64,000 nt of DNA from the NCBI GenBank assembly GCA_037447655.1, contig JBBHKE010001289.1, positions 383,188 through 447,187 on the forward strand, in the 5' to 3' direction. The notes under the pieces are model-generated. The model made no database searches, was not told the DNA's origin, and saw only the letters and a list, made by a program, of their open reading frames with translations. Positions 12,656 to 22,940 of the stretch are shown piece after piece. Position numbers and translations under genes: made by a program. Origin of the DNA: Zygnema cylindricum (lineage: Eukaryota; Streptophyta; Zygnematophyceae; Zygnematales; Zygnemataceae). The stretch's first letter is position 1. Each line of letters starts with the position of its first letter.

Positions 12656-13363
12656 AAACGGTACTGTAGAGAAAGTACAGGCGCCGGAGTACTTTCCGTA
12701 CGGACATTGTACGATGATGTCATAGTGTAACATTTGTCACATCCAGATTTGTTATGTTCCTTTCCGGAGATTGCGCAACCTGTACAATGTCGCCACGTGT
12801 CATTCAGAGTGGTGACGTCCGCAAACGCCCAAAAACCTGTTCCGCGATCTCGGCATTTATCGCGGCTGTCCGATTTAAACCGGCATTCAATTTTAGCCGT
12901 CAAAAATTGGTGCGCGGTATTTGTTTCGATAGCGAAACAAATGCGCGGTATCTGTTCCGTCCCCGTACCGTACTCCGTACTAAATTAAACTGTCTCTATG
13001 TACTAAATATTGTAACCCAGTTAAATGGAAAATCCTACCTATAACTAATTAAATATTTATCAAACCCTCCATTTACTAGCACAAGTCCTACACTAAATGG
13101 AAAAAGCTAACGGCTACTGGACGTTTGACGGACGGTAGGTACCAGGATCGATACCTGGGTCCGTCAAATACCTTTTTGGTAAACATACCTATTATCTATT
13201 CCTGTCTCTGTGGAAAGCTTAGGCAGCCATGGCTCTAGCTCCCTCTCCAGCCTTCAGTGACTACGACAAGTGTGGGGGCTTGGAGAAGGGAGTCAGAGGC
13301 AGACTGCCTCTACTCTTTTCTATCTAATAAAGACCTAGAAAATACCCAAATATCAACATAGAG

Positions 13364-13830
13364 TACATCTAAAAATGTGAGTATAGAAGTCTTACCCTCT
13401 ACTAAGACTTTCAAATCTACTGATCCCACTAGATATGTAGTAACCACTCTCCCATCCCCATACTTTATTTCTACAGTAGGGATTTTCCTTAACTTAGTGA
13501 AGAGGTCCTTGTCACGACACATATGTATGGATGCACCTGAGTCGATGATCCATCCTTCCTGTGGAGCTTCCCGAATTGCTTCAAGGGCACACTTCTGTCT
13601 CCGAGGGATCTCCTTCTCTTCCAGACTCTCGTCAAGAAGAAGCTCCCCATCCTCCTCAGAGGACTCGTCCTCAGTTTCTCCTATCACCTTTGTGACTAAA
13701 AGTGCCTTTTTCTTTCTTTCGAAAGAACCTCCTCCGTGGTTCTCTTGGAGCCTCAGCTTCGATAGCTTGACACAATTCGCGATAAAGTGTCTTCGCTTTT
13801 TGCAAAAATGACATAGGCCCTTTGGGGGCC
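13364..13830 (-). pseudogene. Copia gag zinc knuckle and protease, decayed
   Basis: The region 13359-13687 includes the aspartic protease block WIIDSGASIHMC and the SVDLKVLVEGKTSILTF segment. It is cut after DVLYV by the nested LTR. Upstream, near 13800, the nucleocapsid knuckle CHFCKKRRHFIANC (CX2CX4HX4C) is still visible, but in a different frame from both gag and protease. At the position of the TAG stop in the intact element this copy reads through (GTGATAGGA). Confidence 0.85.
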
Positions 13831-13839
13831 TCGGGCCTC

Positions 13840-14694
13840 TTAGCTGAACTCTTCTCCTTTGTATGGTTTTTTCGCGTCCGGCTTTAACCTGTCCCCTCCG
13901 GCGGCTAGAGCTTGAACGCTCTTTCCTCCTCTTTTGATTTCAATCGTGTTTTCCTGCACAAGTATCATGCGGACCACTGTATTCCACTTCCATGAACTAT
14001 CAGTCATTTCTTGTACTCTGTTCACTATATTCTCATACTCGTCGGGTAACTTAATGATAAGAGTGTTAACCGTTATCTTCATTGTATGTGTCCATCCGGC
14101 ACTCTCCATCTCCATATAAAAACAAGAAAGATCATTATAGTAGTCTAACATCTTTCCCCCTTTGTAAGTGTAATTTCCCAACATTTGCTCTGCCATCTGG
14201 AGATCCTGAATTGTATCAGCTCTATAGATCTCTATCAAACTCACCCACAACTCCTCGGCCTTGTAAACGTGAAGGTGAGGAGTTGACAAAGCTTGTGTGA
14301 GGTGTCTCAGAATGAAGTTCTTAGCAGCCATGTTGGTTTTTTCCCACATTTGAGTATCGGTCTCCACGGTCTTCACAATCGCCGCTCCGGGTGTCATGGG
14401 AATACGAGCAATAGGAGTAAGAGGTGTCTCCTTTTCTTTCCTTTTTTCGGACACACTGCTGTCCCCATCATCTGCCTCCTCAGCTGCAACAGATGTTGCT
14501 ACAGAAAACCTTATTCCACCAAATCCCGGTGGTGTTCCCTGAGGTGGACGTTTCACTTGTCCACTAATAATACCCCAGTGTCGTTTTTCACTCAAAGCTC
14601 CTGTCATCATGGCTTCCCAATAGATAAACCATGATCCATTGAAGATGGGCACCCCAGAGGGTGGGCCTATAACCTGCAATTTTGTGTCCTCCAT
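13840..14694 (-). pseudogene. gag: Copia gag, start codon inside the LTR
   Basis: The 284-codon frame begins with ATG 14692-14694, which lies in the 5' LTR 20 nt before its end. The primer-binding site is translated as part of the N-terminus (QVIGPPSGVPIFNG). It is a gag capsid-type sequence (UBN2-like), closely parallel to the gag at 58147. It ends early at 13840, before the zinc knuckle, because of a frameshift. Confidence 0.88.
14660..14674 (-). promoter_or_regulatory. Half-tRNA primer-binding site (degenerate)
   Basis: On the minus strand GGTTATAGGCCCACC follows the LTR directly. It pairs with the anticodon arm of plant initiator tRNA-Met at 14 of 15 positions. Confidence 0.8.
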
Positions 14695-15712
14695 AGGACT
14701 AGAGAATACAAGAAGCCTTTAGATTGTTATTATCCAACCAAATTTCAATGGCAACATTCGCTACCCAAGTAGACAAGCAGACAATCTAGCTGCACCCCTG
14801 TGCAACTTAGACTCCCGTGAGTCCGTAGGAAAAAGAATCTCAGAAAACGCCCAACCAGGCGATATGTTATGAGGCAGTAAAAATGCCAATTTGTACAAAC
14901 TCTCAAAGAGAGAGGTGATTGTCTACCAAAATTTTCTAAGTCATGATTCCCTCAAATAACTCCTATCTACTGAAGTACGGACCAATCAGAATACTGTACA
15001 GTACCAAAAAGTACTACTGCCTGTGTACCTTTTGTACGGCCTATGTACGACAAGGCTATTAAGCGGACGCATGTCCACTTTTCATTCATCCGTACGTTCC
15101 TCGAAATTCCCGCGACCGACTGTTATCTCTCCACGTGGCGCCAGGTCATGCCACATCACTAAACGTCAAAGTGACCATTCCGGGATCCCGGCGATGATGG
15201 GCGCCGTCTGATATGAACCATAACGCAATCTCAACGTCATAAATACTTGTGTGATATTCGTTTCGCTGTCGAAACAAAATGTGTGGTATCTGTTTCAAAA
15301 TAGTATTGTACTTCGTACTTTTACAAAACTGTATCTATGCATGACGTATACAGTTTCAGTTAAATGAATTGGTTCACTCCTACATAAATATATATTTATC
15401 ATACCCTATAGCTTTTAGCATTGGTCCTAGTGTAATAGGATAAAGCTGACAGCTACCGGCTTACCAGGCCGACGACAGGTATCGGGATCAAGTCTTGGGT
15501 CCGTCAGGTATCTTTTTAGTAACCTACTAAAAAATAACTGCATGTTAAACTAAGGCAGCCATGGTTCAACCACCCTCTCTATCCTTTAGTGACTACAACA
15601 ATGTTGGGGGCTAGAGAGAGGAGGTGGAGGCAGGCTGTCCGTACTTTTCTTTTCCTTTTATACCAACATATTCATACCTAGAAAATACTCTAGAAATCTA
15701 TTAATTTCAACT
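14675..15712 (-). repeat. 5' LTR of the minus-strand copia
   Basis: The LTR is 1038 bp, the same length as the left LTR. It holds the gag start ATGGAG, a CCACGTGG G-box near 15131 and a damaged form of the conserved hairpin near 15460-15505. The outer base is mutated so that it begins AGTTG. Confidence 0.93.
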
Positions 15713-16209
15713 GTATGCAGGCGGCTTTGTACTCGATTCCGAGTACCAAAGTGTTGCCTATGGGCAACATTCAAATTTGAAAATTATGGAAGGCTTCCAG
15801 AAAAAGCTTGAGAGGATGTTACCAAATGTGGATGATCAAGCTGAAACAAACATTGAGCTGACTAAGTATAGGGGCTCTGAGGGTATTTTTGGGAGGGAGG
15901 TAACAAAAACTTGTGCGAAAAAGATGTTAGGGGGGGGAAGTGGTGGCAACAGTTTGGGGCTGTCACCCCTATTTTACATAAGGTGGCAATTAAGGTCCTT
16001 GCTCAATGCTCGGTTGCTAGCACATGCGAGAGGAATTGGTCGACTTATGACCGTATTCACTCTAAAAAACGGGACATGCTGACAACTAAAAGGGCCAATG
16101 ACTTACCGTGGGTCTTTAGTAATCTCATATTAGCACATCAAACTACGGATGTCAGCTATGAGGAGTCTATGATAGCATGGGAAGAAAAAGAAGGGGAGAT
16201 AGTGGAAGA

Positions 16210-17258
16210 TGTAGAAACTAATGGTTTTTAAGTATTTTCTAGGTCTGAAAAGAAATATAGAAGCCGAGGCAGTGTATCTCTAACTTCTCTCTCCAACTCG
16301 CAAACTTGTCGCAGTCACTGAGAAATTGGAGAGGAAGCTAGAGCCATGGCTACCTAGGTTATCCTCAGGTTTACGGGAAATTTATATTAGTCTAGGGATT
16401 AATTACTAATAGATATGTGTCGGCGACAGGATTTGATCCTGGTACCTGCCGGCCGTCAGAGGGTAGATAGTCGTTAGCGTTAGCCGTTAAGTCTAGAAGT
16501 AGTGTTACGTAGTATATAGTACGATAATTATCTAAACATGTACACGTAGGATAAATCATTTAACTATAACTGTTAACGGGATACATAGATATGGTAGTGT
16601 AAAAGTATGAATTGCGGTACGGATAAGAAATCAATACCGTGCATTGATTTCGTAAGCGAAACAAATACCGCGCATGTATTTATTACGGCTACAATCAAAT
16701 ACGAGTTTAATCGGAAGGCTGGAAATAGCGCCGAGATCGCGGAAGGAGAATTCGGCGGTTTGTGGGCATCGTCACATCGGATGACACGTGGCAATGTAAC
16801 ATTGGAGCGCGGCATCTCCGAGGATTAAAGGAGCGAATTCCGGATATTCCACGTGTGGACATTTAGGCCATGTCGTACAATGTCCGAACATAAAGTACAC
16901 CGGCAACTGTACTTTTGCGTACGGAACTGTAATCTGATTGGTTCCGTACACCAGTAGATAGAGTCTGTGCGAGAGATAGGACTTAGAAAAATTAGAAGAT
17001 AGGACCCTCTCTCCTAGAGAGCTTCTGTACAAAATGGCACCTTTGACCCTCTATAACATACTGCTCAGGGGAGCAAATTCAGAGATTCTTTTTGCTATCG
17101 ACCCAGGGGAGTCTTGCCTTCACAGAGGTGAAGGTGGTCAGAGTTTTTGTCTGTCAGGGTGGCAGTTATTTTTGGTTAAACACAAAGGGGTCAGGATTAT
17201 CCTAGAGGCTTCTTGGAAGCTGTCAACTCTGAGGACTTATGGAGGTCTTAGAGTTTCA
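16210..17258 (+). repeat. Solo LTR in the hAT1 transposase C-terminus
   Basis: This 1049-bp LTR starts TGTAGAAACTAATGG, ends GAGTTTCA, and is flanked by gaaga at 16205-16209 and 17259-17263. It has no internal region, so it is the product of LTR-LTR recombination. It contains a GACACGTGGC G-box/ABRE-type site at 16783-16792 and the hairpin near 16427-16465. It interrupts the acidic tail of the hAT1 transposase without otherwise changing it. Confidence 0.93.
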
Positions 17259-18254
17259 GAAGAGGATGTTGACGAAGACATGGATGAACTAGATCTAGAG
17301 TGATAAAGGAAATAACCATATTCGAGGTTGTCAATTGGTTACTTTCTATGTGTAAACTAAGTTATTTCCATTCATGACTACAAAAATGGTTTTTTTTTGC
17401 TTCAATTGTGGATGTGTCATTATTTGATGTTCATATACAAAAATATATTTTGTTTTTTGGATTTTTTTTTTCAATTATGATTTTGTCATTATTCAATGTT
17501 GACATACAAAAATGGTTATTTTTTTGCTTTAATTCTGAATTTACCATTATTAAATGTTGACATACATAAATGGATTTTTTCTTTCCAATTGTGATTTTTA
17601 CATTATTCAATTTTGACATTCAAAAGTGGTTATTTTTTCTTCAATTGTAAATTTTTGAATGTTAACATGTTGCAATAGGGGGAAGTGTCGGCATGGCGCC
17701 GGGAAGACGCTGGTGCTGACATGGCTTTCGCTGCCTCGGCGTTGGCGACGAGTTGAGCGCCGAGGCAACAGACAGTCTCATCGCTGGTTGCCGGTTCAGA
17801 GTCCAGCGACAGTCTGATCGCTGGCGACGAGACAGTCTGATCGCTGGTTGCCAGTTCAGAGTCCAGCGAAGAGACAATGTCGTCGCTGGTTTTTGTTTAG
17901 AACTATGAAATTTTGATTTTGTCATCGTATTTTTAGTCATTTATTAATTTTTTTAATATTTTTTTATTTTTATTTTTAGTATGAAGTCAACGAAAGTCAA
18001 CGCATTTAAAAAAAAAATGATTTTGTTTCATGCGCATATTCGTTTTTTTTTGGCGTTTCATGCGTGTGTTTTATGCACATGAGACATCTATGATTACAAT
18101 ACAACTGCCTTACATTATCCGTACTCTTAGGTTTTTTAGGGTGCACCTTTCGTAAAGTGCCGTACATTTCCGTATGTTTCTCGTACGTTCTAGGATTTTT
18201 TAGGGTTAAGGGGACGGTTTCCGTATGTTTTCGTACATCGTACAACGAAAACTA

Positions 18255-18826
18255 CACCGTGAATCGTTATTAGACTATAGAAATTATTAGTGTCAATAAT
18301 GAATGCGTCATTGATGATAATTTGTGTATTAATCCCATTGTGAAAAAAAAAAAATTTGTAATTTCTCCATAAAGTTGATTTAGGTGTAAAGAATCCGTCG
18401 TCATTACATATACGTTAAAATAGGTAGAAGTACAAAATCAGACAATCCGTACCATGTCTCGTCCTTCCATTGTAATGAATCCGTAATTCTAATTTAGGTT
18501 TGCGGATGAAAAATCATTACGCCGTTCATACTTATACACTAAAATAGGTACGAGTTCATTCTAAGCGTAGTTTTGTATGTAACCGACATAAGTAAACAAC
18601 AATTTTCGTACGAATTTCAATAATGAAGTACAATGATGTACGAACAACCACCTTTCGTACACCACACTATTCATTACATATATACGGTGATACCATTAAC
18701 GCTAATTTATAAGAACCGTAATTAACGTCATGTATAAATTATAATCGGTCATTGTATTTCGGGTATCAATGTCAAAATTTTGGGGCGCCGATATAAAGTA
18801 CATAAGTCTAATAACAATTCGCAGTG
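18255..18826. mobile_element. TA MITE (M2) inserted in element B
   Basis: The left end is CACCGTGAATCGTTATTAG after TA at 18253-18254. The right end is CTAATAACAATTCGCAGTG before TA at 18827-18828. The homologous uninterrupted site in the B copy at 29181-30508 has a single TA here. It is 572 bp and has no coding sequence. Confidence 0.75.
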
Positions 18827-18844
18827 TAGCAAACGACATGAAAG

Positions 18845-19149
18845 CATAGTTCAAAAGTAGGCGTCTTTATGGTAGGCCTTTGGTCAGCGCCTTTATCATA
18901 AGTTGTGTTATGGGATTTTCATGTGATCTTCTTAGATCGCTACTTTGATCAGCGACTGTCCGATCGTCCGAATCTAACGGTGTAAATAATTTTTTTTGGT
19001 CCGGTTGATTTAATTGGTCCAATTTTTGGTCTAATGTTTTAATTGGTCCGAATAGGTCCGAATACAATATGGGTCATTAGGTCATATTGTATGTTTTGTG
19101 TACAATAGGCATATTGTATGGGCCTACTTTCACCCACTTTTGAACTATG
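18845..19149. mobile_element. hAT MITE, CATAGTTCAAAAG family, copy 1
   Basis: The TIR is CATAGTTCAAAAGTAGGC with inverted partner CTTTTGAACTATG. Flanks catgaaag and tatgaaag agree at 7 of 8 bases. It is inserted in element B. Confidence 0.8.
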
Positions 19150-19398
19150 TATGAAAGTATCGAATACTACATAAATATCGTAAAAAGTCGAAATCCGTAC
19201 GAATTGGACAACTAGGCATATTTTCTTTATTCAGAACGGTACAAATTTTTATTGGGGACAACCAATCGGAATATGGTAATTTGGCCTTTCAATCGCAACT
19301 GTCGGATCCAAAATCCGACAAGTATGTACGGAGAAATGATGTTTTTATCTGGAGAAAAAATATTAATAACCTTAACACTTATAACGACACATGGTGTA

Positions 19399-19815
19399 CT
19401 GTACACTGTGCCGCGTCCCCAACAACGTCAAAAATCCAAGTTGTTGCACGTGTCGAATCTAGGTACCCGCCCGGTTACATCTGCCTCTGCTACCAAGCGG
19501 CACAATAAATGACAGAATCTGACAGATGTTTTCCGTACTTTCACTTCCGTAAGGTTCGTACTTTTTATCTCAGAATTTCGGGTAGCACGAGTGCCGCCAC
19601 CGACCTATAAGAATAAAACAAGGTTCAGGCCACGATTCCATTAGGCTGTCCCAATAAATATACGGACAGGTTTTATGACAGTGTTTACTTGGAGTCCTCT
19701 CCATTTTCTCGGGCCAATAAATAACATTTACCCATTTATGATTGGCGCCACATAGGTTAGAGTCCACACTCTAAAAATCTTAAGAAAATCTGCAAACAAA
19801 AAGTCAGACCAATAT
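19399..19815. other. No feature recognised
   Basis: Spacer sequence between MITE M1 and the next hAT MITE. I see only short frames and no terminal repeats. Confidence 0.4.
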
Positions 19816-19823
19816 ATCTGTAC

Positions 19824-20383
19824 CATAGTTCAAAAGTAGGTGACCGTACGCCCATACAATATGCCTATTGTACGCAAAACATACAATATGCCCTTAAGAC
19901 CCATATTGTATTGGCCGCAAAATGAAATAAAATAGGAACAGGGTTAGTTGCACATCGATCGATAGAGAATTAAATGTCATTTCTAAACTTTGAAAAACAT
20001 TCAGACAAAAAAATATTTTTCCGTGAGTTTTGAGGTATTTTTTATTTAAACCATCAGATTTGGATGATCGGACGATCGCTAATCAAAGTAGCGATCTAAG
20101 AAGATCACATGAAAAGCCCATAACACAACTTACGATAGGACTTACATCCGCGTTTTTTTTTTCCGGGGTTTTTTTCCCGCGAATGTCATCCCGCTGTGTC
20201 ACTTCGCTACAAAAATTCGTCCGGCGGCGTGCGCTGTACTATGATGATACATCATATTCGTACGTTCGTACAGGGGTGTGCACAACGCACACACATACAG
20301 TATGCCTCATCTGCGCGAGATTTGTGCCAAGTTTTGTGCGCCTACCAAACGCCTACCATAAAAACGCCTACTTTTTAACTATG
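19824..20383. mobile_element. hAT MITE, CATAGTTCAAAAG family, copy 2
   Basis: This 560-bp element has TIRs CATAGTTCAAAAGTAGG and GCCTACTTTTTAACTATG. The 8-bp duplication atctgtac is perfect (19816-19823 and 20384-20391). It is non-coding. Internal blocks (AATATGCCTATTGTACG, the CGATCGAT block and the GATCTAAGAAGATCACATG block) recur in all copies. Confidence 0.93.
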
Positions 20384-20391
20384 ATCTGTAC

Positions 20392-21593
20392 CACCACCGG
20401 GAGGAAGTTAATGATTCATACGAAAAGTTTTTGGGCGGATTTTGATTTTTAAAATGGAATCAAAATTTCGAAACGGTATGGCAAAAAGACGCAGCAAGCT
20501 TTGAAGGTCGGTGGATGTTAGACAAAGCGAGCGAGGATAATTTCGGTTGACAGTGTGGCAAGAGGCAGTACGACGCGTAGGCCTGTGATCTCTTGTTAAA
20601 AGTGGATATTTTTTGCTTTTTCATGTGTACCAATGGTACAAGGATAGTTTCTTCACACTGGATGATTTGCGCGATTGCTTCATGGATCTTAAAAAGTGAC
20701 ACATCAACGGTCAAGAAGTACGCTTGTATCATTGAGCATCCCTACAATAACAATATTTCGTTTGACAATTATATTTTTATGATACGGCTATGTACGAAAA
20801 CGTACGGCGTCCAAGAACCAACCCCACTTTTCGTCGAATGGAATCTTACCGTAAGGCTAAACCTATCTTACCGTAAGGCCGAACCTCCATCAGGCGAAAA
20901 GTGAGGTTCATTACTGGAAAAAGTGTAAAAAGTGCATTTTCATACAGGAGGAGCGCATTTTCGTACAGGGCCTTAATGCCTTTTTTTTTTTTCATAAAGC
21001 ATGATTCCAGGAGATTCGTCAAGCTTCTACAAACTTTTGGGCGACAACGTCAACCGTCCGATTTTGTGTTTTCGAAGCAAGCGGTCATTTTATCCAGTGT
21101 GTAGCTACAGTAGTCTCTCTAGTAGGGAGGAGACAACAGGAGCTAGACACTACGTGTAAAAATTGTATTCAGACAGGCGGGAATCAAATCCAACGAAAAC
21201 CACCAAAAAATATTTGTTGAAGAATGTGTCGTGACGCATCCTCCACCATCCGTTCACATCCGGAATTTGAGGCGCCACGATGAAACACAAACGACAAAAA
21301 AAAATCAAAAAGGATAAAACACGAACGTACAAATTGTACATTCACGTAATTTAATTTTGCGACTATCTGTACAGATACGCGTCAAATGATGTGATTTGAT
21401 CAAATGTTCGAATCTTTGACTCTGCTAGTCGTGTGAACAGGACACGTGCATCCAATTACGCGATATATTCCTTGCTGACACGACCTGATGGAAAAGTGAA
21501 CAAAATATTACTGTCAGTAAACGTTTCCGTACGATTACAGTCAGCGCCTGATGGAGAAGATGCTTAAGTCCTATGAATATATACTCACTGAGT
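20392..21593. other. Intergenic, fragments of decayed repeats
   Basis: No gene is recognised. Near 20820-20920 there is a fragment resembling the GGGTGACGTTCCATCAG-type Harbinger-like family, with a 22-bp direct duplication (ATCTTACCGTAAGGC..) at 20847-20888. Confidence 0.4.
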
Positions 21594-21601
21594 GTTTATT
21601 A

Positions 21602-22584
21602 CATAGATGTCTCATGCGCATAAAACGCACGCATGAAACGCCAAAAAAATAACGAATATGCGCATGAAACAAAGTTCAAAAATTATAAAATGCGTTGACC
21701 GACTTTGACTCCATACTAAAAATAAAAATAAAAAAATAGTAAAACATTTAATCGATAACGAAAAATACGATGACAAATTAATCAAAATTTCAAAAGTTCT
21801 AAACGAAAACCAACGACGATTTGTTGGATGCTGAACCTGCAACCAACGACTACACTGTCACGTCGTCAACGACCAACGCCGTCGCCATGGCCGAGGCAGC
21901 GCTTGCGTCTTCTCGGCGCCGTGTCGGCACAAAGTCAGCGCTGACGCCCTCCCTGCACCATGCCGACGCTATTACAACATGTCAACATTCACAAATTTAC
22001 AATTGAAGCAAAAAATAACCATTTTTGAATGTCAGGATTGAATAATGACAAAATCACAATTGAAAAAAAAAATCCATTTCTGTATGTCAACATTTAATAA
22101 TGATAAATTCAAAATTGAAGCAAAAAATAACCATTTTTGTATTTCAAATTGGATAATGACAAAATCAGAATTGAAAAAAAAATCCTTCATATCCCTTTGG
22201 AGCCTTAACATGCTCCACTTTGCTTCTCGAGGCCTAGAAATGACTGCTTGCGAAGAGGTTCGTGGAAGCTTCAAGTGTGGCTTCAATCGAGCCTTCAATG
22301 GCGGCTTCGTCGTACTGATGAACCATACAAATTTCTTTCAAACTTCGAGCGCGGAAATGAAAAGTCACTTTTCAAATATTTCCGTACATTGTATCCGTAC
22401 CGTACAAATTTATTTCAAACTTCGTGCGCCGATATAAAACGTCTCTTTTTAAAAAAAATCGTTCATAATATTCGTACGTTTTATCCGTATGAAACGTATA
22501 CGCATTTAACGAAAGATTCAAAATTTAGAAAAAATAACGAAATTTTGTAAAAAAATGTCAAAATCCGTACGAATGAGACCTATG
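21602..22584 (-). mobile_element. Deletion derivative of hAT1 (non-autonomous)
   Basis: The termini are CATAGATGTCTCATGCGC (21602) and GAATGAGACCTATG (22584). Flanks gtttatta and gtttctta agree at 7 of 8 bases. It carries, in inverted order, the hAT1 3' tandem region, then jumps to the hAT1 leader and the first part of the transposase start (CTAGGCCTCGAG.. near 22230). All of the transposase core is missing. At 983 bp it is a classic internally deleted hAT that could have been moved by an intact relative. Confidence 0.85.
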
Positions 22585-22597
22585 GTTTCTTATGGTA

Positions 22598-22938
22598 CAC
22601 CGCGAATCGTAATTATAGTAAATTTCTCTAATTCGGTCGCTCGAAATTTCAACTTTATCACATGAAATAGAGTAAATGATTCTAATTTTTTCATTATTCT
22701 ATTTAAGGTAAAGTTTAATTAGTGTTTTTAATTCTAATATTGGTTCATTTTAAATAGTGTGAGTACGGACAACCTCCGACCGTGCAAAATTGTACTTTAT
22801 TAAGTAAAAAAGTACAAATAATGATTTAATGCATGCCGTTATCATGTAATTGCGTTTTAAGAAACCGTGTAGTGCAAATGTCATAGTGACGATAAACTGT
22901 ACGTTTTGCCAAATTCTGTACGAATAACTTATTTACAG
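22598..22938. mobile_element. Truncated TA MITE
   Basis: It has a left end CACCGCGAATCGTAATTA after TA. It matches about half of the 613-bp MITE at 29186-29798 in inverted orientation, then is cut off where the next MITE begins. Confidence 0.65.
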
Positions 22939-22940
22939 TA

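Larger units (their letters stand above)
11068..13358 (-). mobile_element. LTR of the same family, nested in copia, with internal insertion
   Basis: On the minus strand it starts TGTTGATATTTGG at 13358 and ends ..GAATTTCA at 11068. The 5-bp duplication is tagag at 11063-11067 and 13359-13363. It has no coding sequence, so it is a solo LTR, but at 2291 bp it is twice the family length. Three related promoter-like cassettes (about 12660-12800, 12417-12655 and 11473-11700) each carry an ACGTGG box and a GTCGTAC..GTAC block. A TRIM-like segment separates the last two. The LTR end keeps the gag start ATGGAG 20 nt before the terminus. Confidence 0.82.
6998..15712 (-). mobile_element. Ty1/copia retrotransposon inserted in the hAT1 transposase
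   Basis: Two LTRs of 1038 bp (6998-8035 and 14675-15712) bound decayed gag, protease, integrase, reverse transcriptase and RNase H in copia order on the minus strand. The 5-bp target duplication gtatg lies at 6993-6997 and 15713-15717. The right LTR's first base (minus strand) has changed, giving AGTTG instead of TGTTG. The LTRs differ at many more sites than those of the 57120 element, so this copy is older. It carries a nested LTR insertion (11068-13358) between protease and integrase. It shares the half-tRNA primer site and the gag start inside the LTR with the intact element, so both are one family. Confidence 0.95.
5571..17303 (+). pseudogene. hAT transposase (BED finger + dimerisation domain), interrupted
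   Basis: The N-terminus starts at ATG 5571 with a BED-type zinc-finger pattern (W, then CIC, then RNHLLG..) and shifts frame near 5735. The frame open from 5710 continues with GGIRTCNLC and a long hAT core including SVTSDGWTA. It meets a stop at 6274-6276 and another at 6877-6879. The frame then reaches RWEMAYSPMY, where the copia insertion (TSD gtatg) cuts it. The C-terminus resumes at 15718 (GGFVLD) and carries the hAT dimerisation block WWQQFGAVTP..CSVASTCERNWS near 15930-16050. An acidic tail is cut by the solo LTR at 16210 and resumes at 17264, ending at TGA 17301-17303. Two insertions, at least one frameshift and at least two stops make it inactive. Confidence 0.9.
5181..18092 (+). mobile_element. 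hAT1, a once-autonomous hAT transposon, heavily interrupted
   Basis: The termini are CATAGATGTCTCAT at 5181 and its inverted partner GAGACATCTATG ending at 18092. The 8-bp target duplication attacaat is perfect on both sides (5173-5180 and 18093-18100). Removing the copia insertion (6998-15712) and the solo LTR (16210-17258) with their 5-bp duplications leaves about 3.1 kb, a normal size for an autonomous hAT. The transposase gene occupies the middle. The 5' leader has a 53-bp tandem repeat (units starting 5371 and 5424). The 3' part has tandem blocks near 17400-17660 (TTGACATAC..TCAATT) and 17710-17890 (AGTCTGATCGCTGG). Confidence 0.93.
4710..19216 (+). mobile_element. Non-autonomous hAT element B with three nested insertions
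   Basis: The left end is CATATATGTCC at 4710 and the right end is GGACAACTAGG at 19206-19216. Flanks are tatatttt (4702-4709) and catatttt (19217-19224), 7 of 8 identical, as expected for a hAT 8-bp duplication. Its pieces (4710-5172, 18101-18252, 18829-18844 and 19158-19216) are collinear with the copy at 29181-30508. It is dense in GTACATTTACGTAC-like motifs that could be transposase-binding subterminal repeats. Insertions in it are hAT1 (5181-18092), a TA MITE (18255-18826) and a 305-bp hAT MITE (18845-19149). It contains no open reading frame of its own. Confidence 0.75.
4656..19396. mobile_element. TA-flanked MITE (M1), outermost layer of the nest
   Basis: The left end CACCGTGTATCGCTATTAG follows TA at 4654-4655. 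The right end, near ATAACGACACATGGTG, precedes TA at 19397-19398. The pieces 4656-4709 and 19225-19396 match, in order, a related MITE starting at 28983, including the GTACGGAGAAA block and the GTTTTTAT..GG block. Everything between is inserted element B with its target duplication. Without it the MITE would be about 230 bp. It has no coding capacity and would depend on a transposase supplied elsewhere. Confidence 0.65.
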
